A stretch of 64,000 nucleotides of DNA from Nannochloropsis oceanica. Lineage: Eukaryota; Sar; Eustigmatophyceae; Eustigmatales; Monodopsidaceae. The notes under the pieces are model-generated. The model was not told the origin of the DNA. It saw only the letters and a program-made list of their open reading frames with translations, and did no database searches. The translations under genes were made by a program, and so were the position numbers. The stretch spans positions 1,389,574 through 1,453,573 of the forward strand of contig CP038130.1 in NCBI GenBank assembly GCA_004519485.1. The letters are read 5' to 3'. Of this stretch, positions 1 to 9,947 are shown piece after piece; the first letter of the stretch is position 1; each line of letters starts with the position of its first letter.

Positions 1-537
1 GTTCTTGCTGCTGTTAGTGGGGAGGCAGGAAGAAATGCATGTGTGTAGCGCGGGTAGCACGCCCTCGAGCTCCAGGGGAGGCAGGCGACGGGGCTGGTGG
101 CTGACGCCATGTAAGTAGTCATGGACGACCGGTCGCAGGTGCCGGCCCCGAGGGAGTAGACGCCCAAGGAGGAGAAGAAGACGTAGACGACGATTGCTTT
201 GGTCGTCTTCTTCTACCTCCTGGTCAGCGGAGGCGGCAGTGTCGTGGTGAAAGGTGGAGACAAGCCAGGCCACCAGGTCCAGAAGGACTGGGCGGAACAG
301 GGTTTCGATGCGTGGAGAGGCTTCGTCGTCCCGAAGCAGCAGCTCTCCCAAGGCCTCAGCGGCGATTGTTGCAGAGCGAGTTGTCTCTTGTCCTCCTCCT
401 GGTTGTAGGGCCCGCGTCATAGCGGCACGCCAATATGCAGAGGCAGAGGGAGAGGAGGTCGACGACTCAAGAGTGCGTAAAAAGTGTTGGCAGGCTCTCC
501 AGAAGGGCGATGCATGGGCTTTAGATGATGTGTCCAT
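1..537 (-). CDS. Unidentified protein, 5' part, runs off the left edge
   Basis: The minus strand is open without a stop from an ATG at 537 to the window edge, 179 codons in one frame. The reading begins MDTSSKAHASPFWRAC. It continues with Leu/Arg-rich helical sequence, for example LRLLLLLGRLLPRG, separated by an acidic stretch near residue 115. This looks like an alpha-helical repeat or scaffold protein, but I do not recognise a family. An in-frame acceptor-like CCAG lies about 20 bases upstream of the ATG, so a further 5' exon is possible. Evidence for coding is the long open frame in GC-rich DNA, balanced amino-acid composition, and head-to-head placement with NAA35. The function is unknown. 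Confidence 0.55.
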   Translation of the reverse strand, partial: MDTSSKAHASPFWRACQHFLRTLESSTSSPSASAYWRAAMTRALQPGGGQETTRSATIAAEALGELLLRDDEASPRIETLFRPVLLDLVAWLVSTFHHDTAASADQEVEEDDQSNRRLRLLLLLGRLLPRGRHLRPVVHDYLHGVSHQPRRLPPLELEGVLPALHTCISSCLPTNSSKN

Positions 538-914
538 TGCCGTGGCCCTTTCTGGTAGGTTTCAACACTGTAGATAAATGCGTATAGTGTTGGTGGAAGG
601 GTTGGTGGTAAATATTGGCGCATATGGCCAGACAGATACTAGCTATCCAACCATTAAAAAATGGAGGGGGAAACAACTCCCAAAAAGTGCCACAGGCCAC
701 AAATCCATTCTACTCTTGAACGGTGCTCTTTACCTCGTGTCTGTGGATGTGCTTGGGTGAATGGAGCGTGGTACTTTGAGAGTTTGTGGTCACAAGCGTG
801 GTGAGGTCGACTGGATGGTGGAGGCGGCGAAGCAAAGCAACGGACGCATCATGCTTTGACTTGTGGCTTACGCAATCTAATACAACCGTCGCACACACAC
901 AGTGCTGCGTGGCC
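538..914. promoter_or_regulatory. Divergent intergenic region, partial gene / NAA35
   Basis: This 377-bp gap separates two start codons that point away from each other, so it should hold both promoters and both 5' UTRs. I see no clear TATA box or repeat. A frame continuous with NAA35 stays open upstream to 786, so a longer NAA35 start is possible. Confidence 0.4.
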
Positions 915-3900
915 ATGGAGGCCGGGACGCAAGATATTGTGACGGACGGCAAAGGTAGCGGCAGCGGCAGCGCGGTTTGGAAAGACATCACAGAGGTACG
1001 TCTACGGTCACCATGCAGTAGCCTCCGATGTCTCTCAGCCGCGTGCACCACGCCCACGCATCGAGTGAAATCTCCTCCTCGATATGAACTGGATAGAAAA
1101 GGGTTTATTGTGACTGCTGACAGCGCCTTGCCGTTCTAGTTCTTTCTTCTCTCCCATGCGTCTTGCCCCTGACCATCCCCTCCTCCAACCCCATATCCCC
1201 TCGCCTACCCCTCCACTCCGATGAATAGGAATGCCGCGCTGCCGCCAGTTCGCTGGGTACGGGCGAAATGATTTGTGCGCCGTCCTTTTCCTTGTTCGAG
1301 TCGATGAGCGCCTTGGAACTGATGGACCCCAAGATGGACGAATCCTTGCTCGAGGTAGGGTGGAAGTATAGGGAGAAAGAGAGCGAATCCTTAGCAGTAA
1401 TGAGTGACCGCTGTAAAGACCCAGTGATTTCATTCATCCTACCTTTGAGCTAATTTGCCCACTTTGTACACTTGAACCAACACAGCCTGTGGAAGGCGTC
1501 TCCTCCCGCCTGGCCCGTGGGGAGCTGCCCATCCAAGTGTCTCTGACGCAGGCTGCCAGGATTGTTGGGGGCATGCTAGCGTACGAGGTAAGGGAAGAAG
1601 GAAGGGAAGGAGGAAGAGAGGGAAGGAGGGAGGGAGGGAGTGTGGCAAAAATTGTCTTGAGGTGCATGAGAAGCTATCAACAGCAGGAAGAAATCCCTGT
1701 GTAGGCTTGTTTGATGCTTATGTTCTTCATCTCCCTTCTCCACCACAGGTGGCATGGTACGAGGGCGCGAGTCTCCTCGACTCCCTTTTCCTCTGCCTCT
1801 ATCCGCACGGGGCCGCTATTCACGCCTTATGCTCGATGGTGGGGGTGAAGCGAGGGGAGCAGAAGGAGGAGGATGGGGAGGAGGAAGGAAAGAAGGGCAG
1901 TGGAGGGAACGGAGGAAACGGGGCAGGAGGGGGGCCGATCATGCGCGGTAAGATAGGAAAGGAAGAGAGAAGGAGGGAGGGAAGGAGCGAAGGAAGGAGC
2001 GAAGGAAGGAGGGGAGAATGGAGTATCGGGGGCGATGCCAATGAAGCATTTCGAGGCAGCAAGCTGGGTTGTTCATAATACGTGGGCTGAGAAAGCCACG
2101 CCTCCCTTCGTCCCTCCCTCCCTCCCTTCCCCAGACGCCATCAGTGAGGATCCTGCCTGCATGCCAGCCTTGGTTCTCCTGGCCCTCGTCTTTGGCACCC
2201 TCAAATCAGTAGGGGCTTTCCGGGAGGTACGGAGGGAGGGAGGGAGGGAGGGGTAGCACGAAGGAAGAAAAATGAATTTCAAAATTGAAGAAAAATAAAT
2301 TTTTAAACAAGATGAAGAAAAAGAAGTTGATATCGAAGCCTACGAAAATAATGAGGAGGAGAAGGAGAAGAAGAAGACGTGGTGCGGGATGATGAAAGAC
2401 AACCCCAACGAGGGGGCCATCTGTTCCAGGAATGCGACCGTTGTATTTCCTCCCCCTCGGGGGGAGGTGTTACCTCTGTCCACGAACCCTCCTGGAATCA
2501 TGGCCTCTGTCAGTGAAGACAACGCGCTTGTTCACACAAGCTGTCTGACGTACGACGTATTCTTTCCTCCCTCCCTTCCTCCCTCCCTCCCTCCCTGCCT
2601 GCCTGCCTATCTTCACCATCCATGCGCATCCCTCCCTCCCCCCCTCCCTCCTTCCCTCCCTTTCTGCCCAGGTCATCCTTGACGCGGACATCTACGAGGA
2701 GGAGGACGCCCATCCCAACAGTCTGGGTCTCTATTTGGGTGAGAATCTGCTCCTGGAGGATGCCGTGTTCTTACTGGAGAAGGTAGGGAGGGAGGGAGGG
2801 GGAGGGAGGGAAGGAGGGAAGGTGGAACGGATTGTCAGGGCTGCCGCTTGTCCTTGACTACGCCTCTCATGCTTGCTCTTATTATACACCCCAGTCACGT
2901 GCCTCTCTCGCATCCCTCTTGGAAGGAGGGAGGGAGGGAGGGAGGGAGGGGGGAGAGGGGGAGGCAGAAGCGATCCAATCACTGCTGGCCCATCTTTCCT
3001 TCCGCCTTGCCCTCCTGAAGATGCAAGCTCTTTTACGTGAGTGGCATGGAGGGAGGGAAGGAGGGAGAGAGGAAGGAGAGGAGGTGGGAGAGAAGGAAAA
3101 AGGGAGGGAGGGAGGGAGGGAGGGGGTAGTAGATCTGGCGCAGGAGTGAGCCACTTTGACAGGGGAGGATGGAGGAAGAGGGGGAAGGAGGAATAACGAG
3201 AGGGAGAGGGAGGGAAAACTCTCGAAACCTGCGCTGAATCATTCGCCGACCTTCTCCCACCATTCACATCTTCTTTCCTCTCTTCTCTCAACTTGCGCCT
3301 ATATATACACATACACATTTTCAGTCTCATTCTCTCCGGCGCTGGGCGAAATGGAGGGGGCGACCCTGCACAAGGCGCTGGCAGAGGCCCTCGCTGCCTT
3401 AGAAAGGGTGAAGGAAGAGGAGGAGAAGGAGGAGGAGGAGGAGGGGAAGGAGGAGGAAAAGGAGAGAGGGAAGCTGGGCTCGGTGGCCTTTGCCTTCGAT
3501 CGAGGCATCACCCGCGCGCTCAAGGTGAGGTTCAAATGGAGGGGACGAAATAAAGCTTCCAGAACAAGTAAGCGAGCGATCGGCACGCTCATCCCTTCCG
3601 TCCCTCCCTCCCTCTTTTTAGGGCAACGCTCCCAGGCGCGTCATTCGCATTCCCTCTCAATCGCAAGCCCTGGAGCGCTTCCGTCAGCTGTTGCTGGAGC
3701 TGCAGGAAAGCCTGCAGGCTTTCGCCTTCGATGTAAATCACGAGGTGAAGAGGGAGGGAAGGAAAGAGGGAGGGAAAGAAGGAGGTGTCTGTATCGACAC
3801 TTCTGATTGCCCGTCTTTCGCGCATTTTCTCTGGCATGGAATTTGGAGGGTTTCCCCCTTCATTCATTCACTCTATCTTTGTTTCTTTCATTCATTCTTC

Positions 3901-6536
3901 CTTTCTTTCTCTCATGTTTATTTTTTCCTCTCTCCCCAGGTCTTCTCCCTCCAGCGGCTCCGTATGGTGCTGGAAGAGCTCGCTGCTTCCTCTCCCGGAA
4001 TCATCGCCCGCTCCTTCCTCCATCGACACCTGGTGGTGAGAAGGGAGGGAGGGAGGGAGGGAGGGAGGGAGGGAAGCTCACAGGCTTTCCTCCTTGTCCG
4101 CCGATGGACCAATAACGTTCCTCCTTGTTATCAATCGTGTTTTCACCCTCCCTTCCCTCCCTCCCCTCCACTCCCTCCCTTCCCCCCTCCGCACACTAGA
4201 AAGAAGAAGAGGACCTCCTCCTGGGTCGCTTCCCCTTCTCCCTCTCTATCGCCGAGCACATGCAAGGGATGGGCCTTCCTCTTGGTCTGGTCTACTCCGA
4301 CCAGTGCCACACCTTCATCCTTTCAGGTACCTGCGCCCTCCCTCCCTCCCTCCCTCCCTCCCTCCCTCCCTCCCTCCCTCCCTCTTTGACCGATTTCCGA
4401 CCAAGTTAAGTTTTTGGGCCCTCCTTCCCTCTCTCCTCCTTAGCGGCAAAAACCCTCGCGGAGGGCTTGCGTGGCTTTTGCCACAATCGGGCCCGGCAAC
4501 GAGTGCGCTTGGAGGTCCTCTTTCAGGTAGGGGGGAAGGGAGGGAGGGAGGGAGGAAGGAAGGGAGGAAGGGAAGAAGGGAGAGAGGGAGGAAGGGAGCT
4601 CGCAAGCTTACGCTGGAGTAACAGGTGAGAAGGAGGGGAAGAGGAAGAAAGGAAGGAGGAGGGGGAAGGGCCACACAGACATGTGGAGATAATCCGTTAG
4701 TTTACTTGATTCATACGTTCGTTCATCGATCTGTTGATTCATTCATCTATAGATTTATTCATTCACTGATTCACTCACTGCCTTCTTGTCTAATTGATCG
4801 GTCGAATGGTCGATTCTTGTCCTGTCGTCCACAGGATCTCGGAGTGCTGCAGGAGCAGGCAGCCTCCTTGGACGCCGACTTCCGAATGTTGAATCAGGTG
4901 AGGGCCCGGAGGAAAGAGGGAAGGGAGAGAGGGAGGGAGGGAGGGAGGGGGGAAGGGAGAAGCACGCATGGGCCTAGGCCATTCACTCTCTCAAATCCTC
5001 CGCATCTCTTGGCTCCTTTTTTTCTCTGGGCAGCTGCCGGACAAGAGCACGAGTTTCCTCGTACAGTGGATCATGGAGGAGGCTCTCAGGTTGGATCGGA
5101 TCCCTCTTCCCCTCCCTCCTTCCCTCCCTCTTTATTTCCCACTTTCCCTCTCTCCGTTTGACACCTCGGAGCTTCACGGTACCCGCTCACATGTATCTCC
5201 TCCCCCCTCCCCCCCCCTCCCTTCCACATAGAGGCATGCAAGCCTACATCCAACTGGGCTTTGAACTCGAGTTGTATGCGGATGTTGAGGCGGAAGCCGT
5301 GTTATGGTACCTGGACTGTGTCTTGAGCATACGGTGAGGGAGGGAGAGGGAGGGGAGGGAGGAGAGGGGAAAGGAGGGAAAGAAGGAGGGTGGGTAGGAA
5401 AGTACTCTCGTTCGGCCCCGAAGGCAAGCGAAGGCAGGGCATACCAAACCTCTTCTCATCCCATTTTTCCCTCCCTCCCTCCCTCCCTCCCTCCCTCCCT
5501 CCCTCTCCCTCGCTTCCTTTCTCCTTCCCTCGCCGTAGCCTCCAACTGCTCAGCAGCCTGGAAAACCAGCGCCTGGAGCTGGAGCACCTCCGCCGCAAAT
5601 CAGAACAAGCCGCTCGTGCAAAAGGGAAAGAGGAGAGGAAGAGCAGCGGTGCAACGGCAGCGACAGGAGTGGCTGCAAAGGGAGGGGGGAGGAAGAAGAA
5701 AGTGAGGGACAAGAGAGGCAAGGCGGGAGGGAGGAAGGAGTTGCAGGGGGAGGAAGAGGAAGAGGAGGAGGAGTGGAGGCCAACAGTTCGTCCGGATGAC
5801 GATGCTTTGGCTGAGGCACAGGTAGGAAGGGAGGGAGGAAAGGAATAATGAAGGGAGGGAGGGAGAGACATGTCTCACTTATCTGCCAGCGCGTTTTACT
5901 CTCTCTCCCTCCCTCCCTCCATCCCCCCCCCTTTTCCAGATCTCCCTCTCTATCCAGCGTCTCCTCGCCCGTGGCACTCACCTCGCCTTAACAGCCTTCG
6001 GCCGTGCCCGAGGACACCCTCCTCCCCCCCCCCCCCATGGCTCGGCAGCCTGGAGGTTCTTCCACCGCTTCAAAGCGTTCTCGGTGTTGAGATACCCGGA
6101 AATGTTGACTTATACAGACTTCCGGGATAATCACCAATGCTGGGAGGAGGAGGAGGAGGAAGAGGAAGGGATGGAAGGGAGAAAGGAATGTGGAGAGGCG
6201 GAGGAGGGAGGGAGGGAGGAGGCGAGAGGGCAGGTGTTGGAAGATGCGAAGGGGTGTTTTAAGGCGGTAAAAACCTTGGTGGACCATGGGATGAGGATCA
6301 AGAGTCACTTAAAGGACGAGCAGGGGAAGGCGGGCTTGAGGGATCTGGCGAGAGTGGCGGTGTCAAATAGCGTGGTTCTAATGCAAGCAGAGAGGGCGTT
6401 GATGGTGGGGGAAACGGAGGGGGAGGGAGGGAAGGAGGCGAGGAGGAAGAGCAGGAAGATGAAGAGGGCGAAGGTAAGCTTGACCTTCGCCGCGCACCGG
6501 CAGTTCCCGGTGCTGTCTGTAACGGTGCCGGAGTAA
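915..6536 (+). CDS. NAA35: N-alpha-acetyltransferase 35, NatC auxiliary subunit (Mak10)
   Basis: This is the auxiliary, ribosome-anchoring subunit of the NatC N-terminal acetyltransferase, which works with NAA30 and NAA38 in the cytosol. Seventeen exons keep frame: 915-995, 1229-1354, 1486-1587, 1749-1947, 2135-2226, 2672-2782, 2895-3036, 3325-3524, 3622-3744, 3940-4035, 4200-4326, 4444-4526, 4835-4897, 5034-5089, 5232-5333, 5539-5821 and 5940-6536. Together they give 860 residues. Family hallmarks are WKDITE followed by the signature MSALELMDPKMD (about residues 54-65), then IYEEED, FCHNRARQR and GFELELY. The C-terminus ends in the family-like HRQFPVLSVTVPE. Lineage-specific inserts are Gly/Glu-rich: exon 4 (GGNGGNG), exon 7, where a GGGA tract encodes REGG repeats, exon 8 and the last two exons. 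The start at 915 is the first ATG compatible with the conserved exon; 786 is an alternative. Identity is very secure, and exon edges in low-complexity parts less so. Confidence 0.93.
4036..4199 (+). repeat. NAA35 intron with GGGA tract at 5' end and CCCT tract at 3' end
   Basis: This 164-nt intron begins GTGAGAAGGGAGGGAGGG with about 7 GGGA units and ends with CCCTCCCTTCCCTCC-type sequence before CACTAG. The two tracts are complementary within one transcript, with a loop of roughly 70 nt between them. Confidence 0.85.
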
Positions 6537-6864
6537 GCGTCATGGGAAAAACATGCAAGTAATGTATATAAAAACACAATGACAGAAACTCAATACAAAT
6601 TCATAGGAATAAGCGCGCAAAGAAAGAAACCAGCCCACTGCAGCCAACCTTTTGTGTGCAAAGACACGCAAGAGCAAGGAAAGCAAACCATGTCCTTCCT
6701 CCTCGTTGCCAGCATCACCGATACAATGCACAAGGATGAGACAAGCAGGCAAGCCGGGTTCCACTCCTATCTTATCAGCAAATACTTAACTGGCACATTT
6801 TAATGATTTCCATTTTTTACTTGCCATATTTTGCCTCACGTGTCACACCATGACATTACCCGTC
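6537..6864. other. Convergent intergenic region
   Basis: This gap between the NAA35 stop and the DUF707 stop is AT-richer than the genes and should hold both 3' UTRs. I see no other gene, and no hairpin or repeat stands out. Confidence 0.5.
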
Positions 6865-9512
6865 TCATTTCAAAATCCTCGCATCCTCTTTCACCCTCTC
6901 CTCCTCCCACCTCCTCCTCCTCTCCTCTCTCTCCTCCGCGCCCATTCTCCCTACCCCCCCCTCTAACGGCCATTCCTTCAGCGTTTTAAAATACCCGGCA
7001 GTCTTCTGGAACTTACTAACCAGCAGCTCCTTCATCCGCTTTTCATACGACGCCCATTCCTCAAAGCCGTATTGCCAGTAGTCTTTCCCTCGGAACTTGT
7101 GGGCGCTCGCCGTCTTCTTGTCCAAGTGGTCCAAGGGAAATGCGTCGATGATGCTACAGGCGCTCTCCAGGGGGAAGCCACACACCTCATGAAGGTACTG
7201 GCACCAGCACACGTCCGGCCCCCAGCCACTGACGGCGTTGCTGTCGATCATTTCCCAGTAGCAAGCATAAGCCTAAGGAGGGAAGAAGGGAGGGAAAACG
7301 TGCTCTTATTTCACCTTCTCTTCTCTTGTTGACATGTAGATTGTATCCCCCTTCCCTTCCCTCCCTCCTTCCAACATTTCCAATTTTCTCCTCACCTGTT
7401 GCGAGACAGAGTAGAATGGACCGTTTTCAACGACGCTTGTTGTGCGATAAAGAGTGTGGTTGTGCACCTGACACACCTTATGGTCGCTCGAGCGCCCAAC
7501 CTGGAGAAAAAAAGGGGAGGAAGGGGGGGAAGGGAAAGGAGAGAAAGATGACTAAGGTGATATACCACGCCCTTTCTTTCTCTACTATTCTACTTTAAAA
7601 AAAAACATTTTCTGTCTACTTCTTCCTTTGCCTTCTTTACCTTGGTGATGGCCGGCTGGGCGATGAGCAGGTCGCGGTCGGACAGGAAGTTTTCATATGT
7701 AGTCAGGTTGAAGGGACGGTCAGGGGGAGAGCCGGCGTCCGAGTCGACAAAATGAATGTATCTGAAGGAGGGTATGAGTAAGAGGAGGTGGGGAGGGAAT
7801 GATGGAGATGTGAGAGCGTTGGCAGCGGGTAAAGGATTGTGGTCGGGGGAACAGCCGGTTTCGGAATCCACAAAACGAAATGGATTCATTTCTCCATCTC
7901 GTGAGAATGTGGATAATAAAATGCATCTTTATATCATTCTCATGCCTTTTCCTCCTTTCCTCCTACACTTCTCTACCTGTAGCCGGAGACGAGCCAGGGC
8001 GAGGCGAAGCGCTTGTAGAACCAGAACTTGGCCTGGTTCTGGGCTGTGATACCAACAGTGTGCTTGTACCAGTCGAACCTTGCGGGCAAGGCAGGGAGGG
8101 GGAGCAATGTTAGAATGTTTTTTTTTCCATTTCCAGCACTCGAATCATAAACACTCCTCCTACACCACACATGAAATGACGTCGAGGAAGAAACAGAACT
8201 TATTCCCATCTGTCACCCGGTCATCGAAGCTTCCTTTCAATTCTGTGAGCAACCCCTACAGCCTGATCAGCCCATCAAGATTCCTCACAGCAAGAACAAG
8301 GGCAACAACCCGACGACAGTTCACAAGGGAGAAGAGAGAGAAGAGAATGTCGCACTTACTGATTCCACTCTGTCGCCGAGTCATCAAAATGCATCAGCAC
8401 ATAGTCAAAATTATCCAATCCCCACAACCGGACCAGCCCATCTATATTCGCCATCGCACTCCTGCCCGCCGTGAACAACACCAAGCTCTTGAATTCAGAC
8501 TGACCCTTCTCGTACGGATAAAACATGTCGCGAAACACGTAGTAATTGAAACCTCGCTCCGACCATACACTTCCACGCGGTCCAACGCATTCCCCCGGCT
8601 TGCGACGGCCCTGGTGCGGGGGTTGCAGAGCGGTGGCATGGTAGGAAGGGCAGGCTTCGGAGGGAGGATCATTTGTGGAGGAAGATGCAGCCACAGGAGA
8701 AGTGATAATGATCGTATTTTCTGCCTCAGATGCTGCTGTTTCTCTTATTGTAGTAGTGGCAGCGACGATAGCTCTTTCTTCTTTTTTTTCGTTGTTTCCG
8801 GCCATTCTTTGCTCTTCTTTCTCAACTGCTTCTGTGGCAGCCTGTACACCAGCTTGTCGCCCTAACTCGTACGCTTTGGATATCTCTTTTTGTAGTTGTG
8901 CTTCTGTAAAAGTCTCGGCCGGGAGGGGAGCCTGTCGGTGTTGGGTGAGGGTAGGGAGAAAGAGGACATCGGGATGGGTGAGTGTTGCGACATGGTGTGT
9001 GATGGCAACAAACTTGCGAGTTAATAAGAGTTCTACCATTTTTATATCACCTAAGCTATAGCTTGAGTATGTTCTCATTCCTAATCCTTCCTCCCCTTAC
9101 TTCCTCAACTTCCACTGTTCTTGACTCGTACTTTTCCGTCCATCCCTTCCTGCATACCTCGTTTAAATCTCGGACTAGCTCCTGACTTGGTGCGTTCGAT
9201 ATTTCAGAATAAAATTTAGGAAAGGTATGCAGCGCCACAAGAATAATCATGGCGAATGCTACCGGGAAAGTAATCTAGAGAGAGAATGTATTGGGGAGGA
9301 GGGGAGAGACGGGAAGAGGGGTTGGAGACAGGAAAAGGATGGAGAAGGGATATGTGGATGGAAGCTTTATCCAATTCTACAACTACATTAGCTTTTCTTG
9401 ATTTATGGGAGGGTTTACTTTTCTACTTGTCCAAGAGCCCACTTACCTGCCGTGCGCCCCGTATTTTGTCTACTCTCGGTCCATGCCACCGATTCCTTGG
9501 CGGTGCCGCCAT
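6865..9512 (-). CDS. DUF707 family glycosyltransferase-like type II membrane protein
   Basis: The N-terminus is basic (MAAPPRNRWHGPRVDK) and is followed at residues 23-43 by one hydrophobic segment (ITFPVAFAMIILVALHTF), the layout of a Golgi or ER signal anchor. The lumenal part matches the DUF707 family: a Rossmann-like start around LVLFTAGRSA, then LMHFDD, FDWYKHTVG, FWFYKRF, YIHFVDSDAG (a DxD-like acidic motif), LLIAQPAITK, NGPFYSVSQQAY and GWGPDVCWCQYL. DUF707 proteins occur in plants and bacteria and are considered glycosyltransferase-like, but no substrate is known to me. Exons on the minus strand: 9512-9447, from 9274 to an unresolved donor near 9157 or 9102, then up to 8360, 8078-7977, 7761-7641, 7500-7396 and 7272-6865. 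The join near 9000-9160 is uncertain because several splice pairs keep frame. The region between the anchor and the core (about 8650-8950) is a low-complexity stem. Confidence 0.82.
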
Positions 9513-9947
9513 GGGCTCGAGCCGGCCTGGTATGCATGCAATGAAGATGGAGGGAAGGGAATGGTATGAAAATCGATGCAGCATGACGTAGGAAGTATTC
9601 ACGTATGCGCATGGCCATAATTAAGGGCCTTGGATAGATTTTGGGGTGCTGCGTGCACGAGAAGCAACGTCCTTGACGTTTACGACCGTTACGCTACCAC
9701 GAATCATCATCCCCCTCTCCTCGTCCCCTAGGCATATGTCTCTTTGACCTTCCATGGTATTTTTGCTTTCACATGTAAATGTACTACAATTGTGCGTCTT
9801 CATGTATTTTTAGCTTGGTGCTGTGGATGTATACAAGGCCTCCCTCCATCAGCTGCGGACCATATTCAAAGCACTACTCAGATACGACTTTCATACGACT
9901 CTCATCATCATCCACCCTAACAAACTGACCCAATGCAGGCACAAAAC
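9513..9947. promoter_or_regulatory. Divergent intergenic region, DUF707 / kinesin
   Basis: The two start codons are 435 bp apart and point away from each other. An in-frame ATG at 9933 could add five codons to the kinesin. The region is more AT-balanced than the flanking genes and carries no tetranucleotide tract. No specific promoter element is recognised. Confidence 0.4.

Noticed and set aside
2305-2550. Open segment inside NAA35 intron 5 (DIEAYENNEEEKEK...) as a possible extra exon
   Set aside because: No AG acceptor gives the phase needed to enter this frame. The flanking exons join directly into the conserved REVILDADIYEEED, so it is treated as intron.
8080-9061. Plus-strand frames of 261 and 128 codons
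   Set aside because: They lie opposite the DUF707 exons, whose conserved motifs fix the minus strand as coding.
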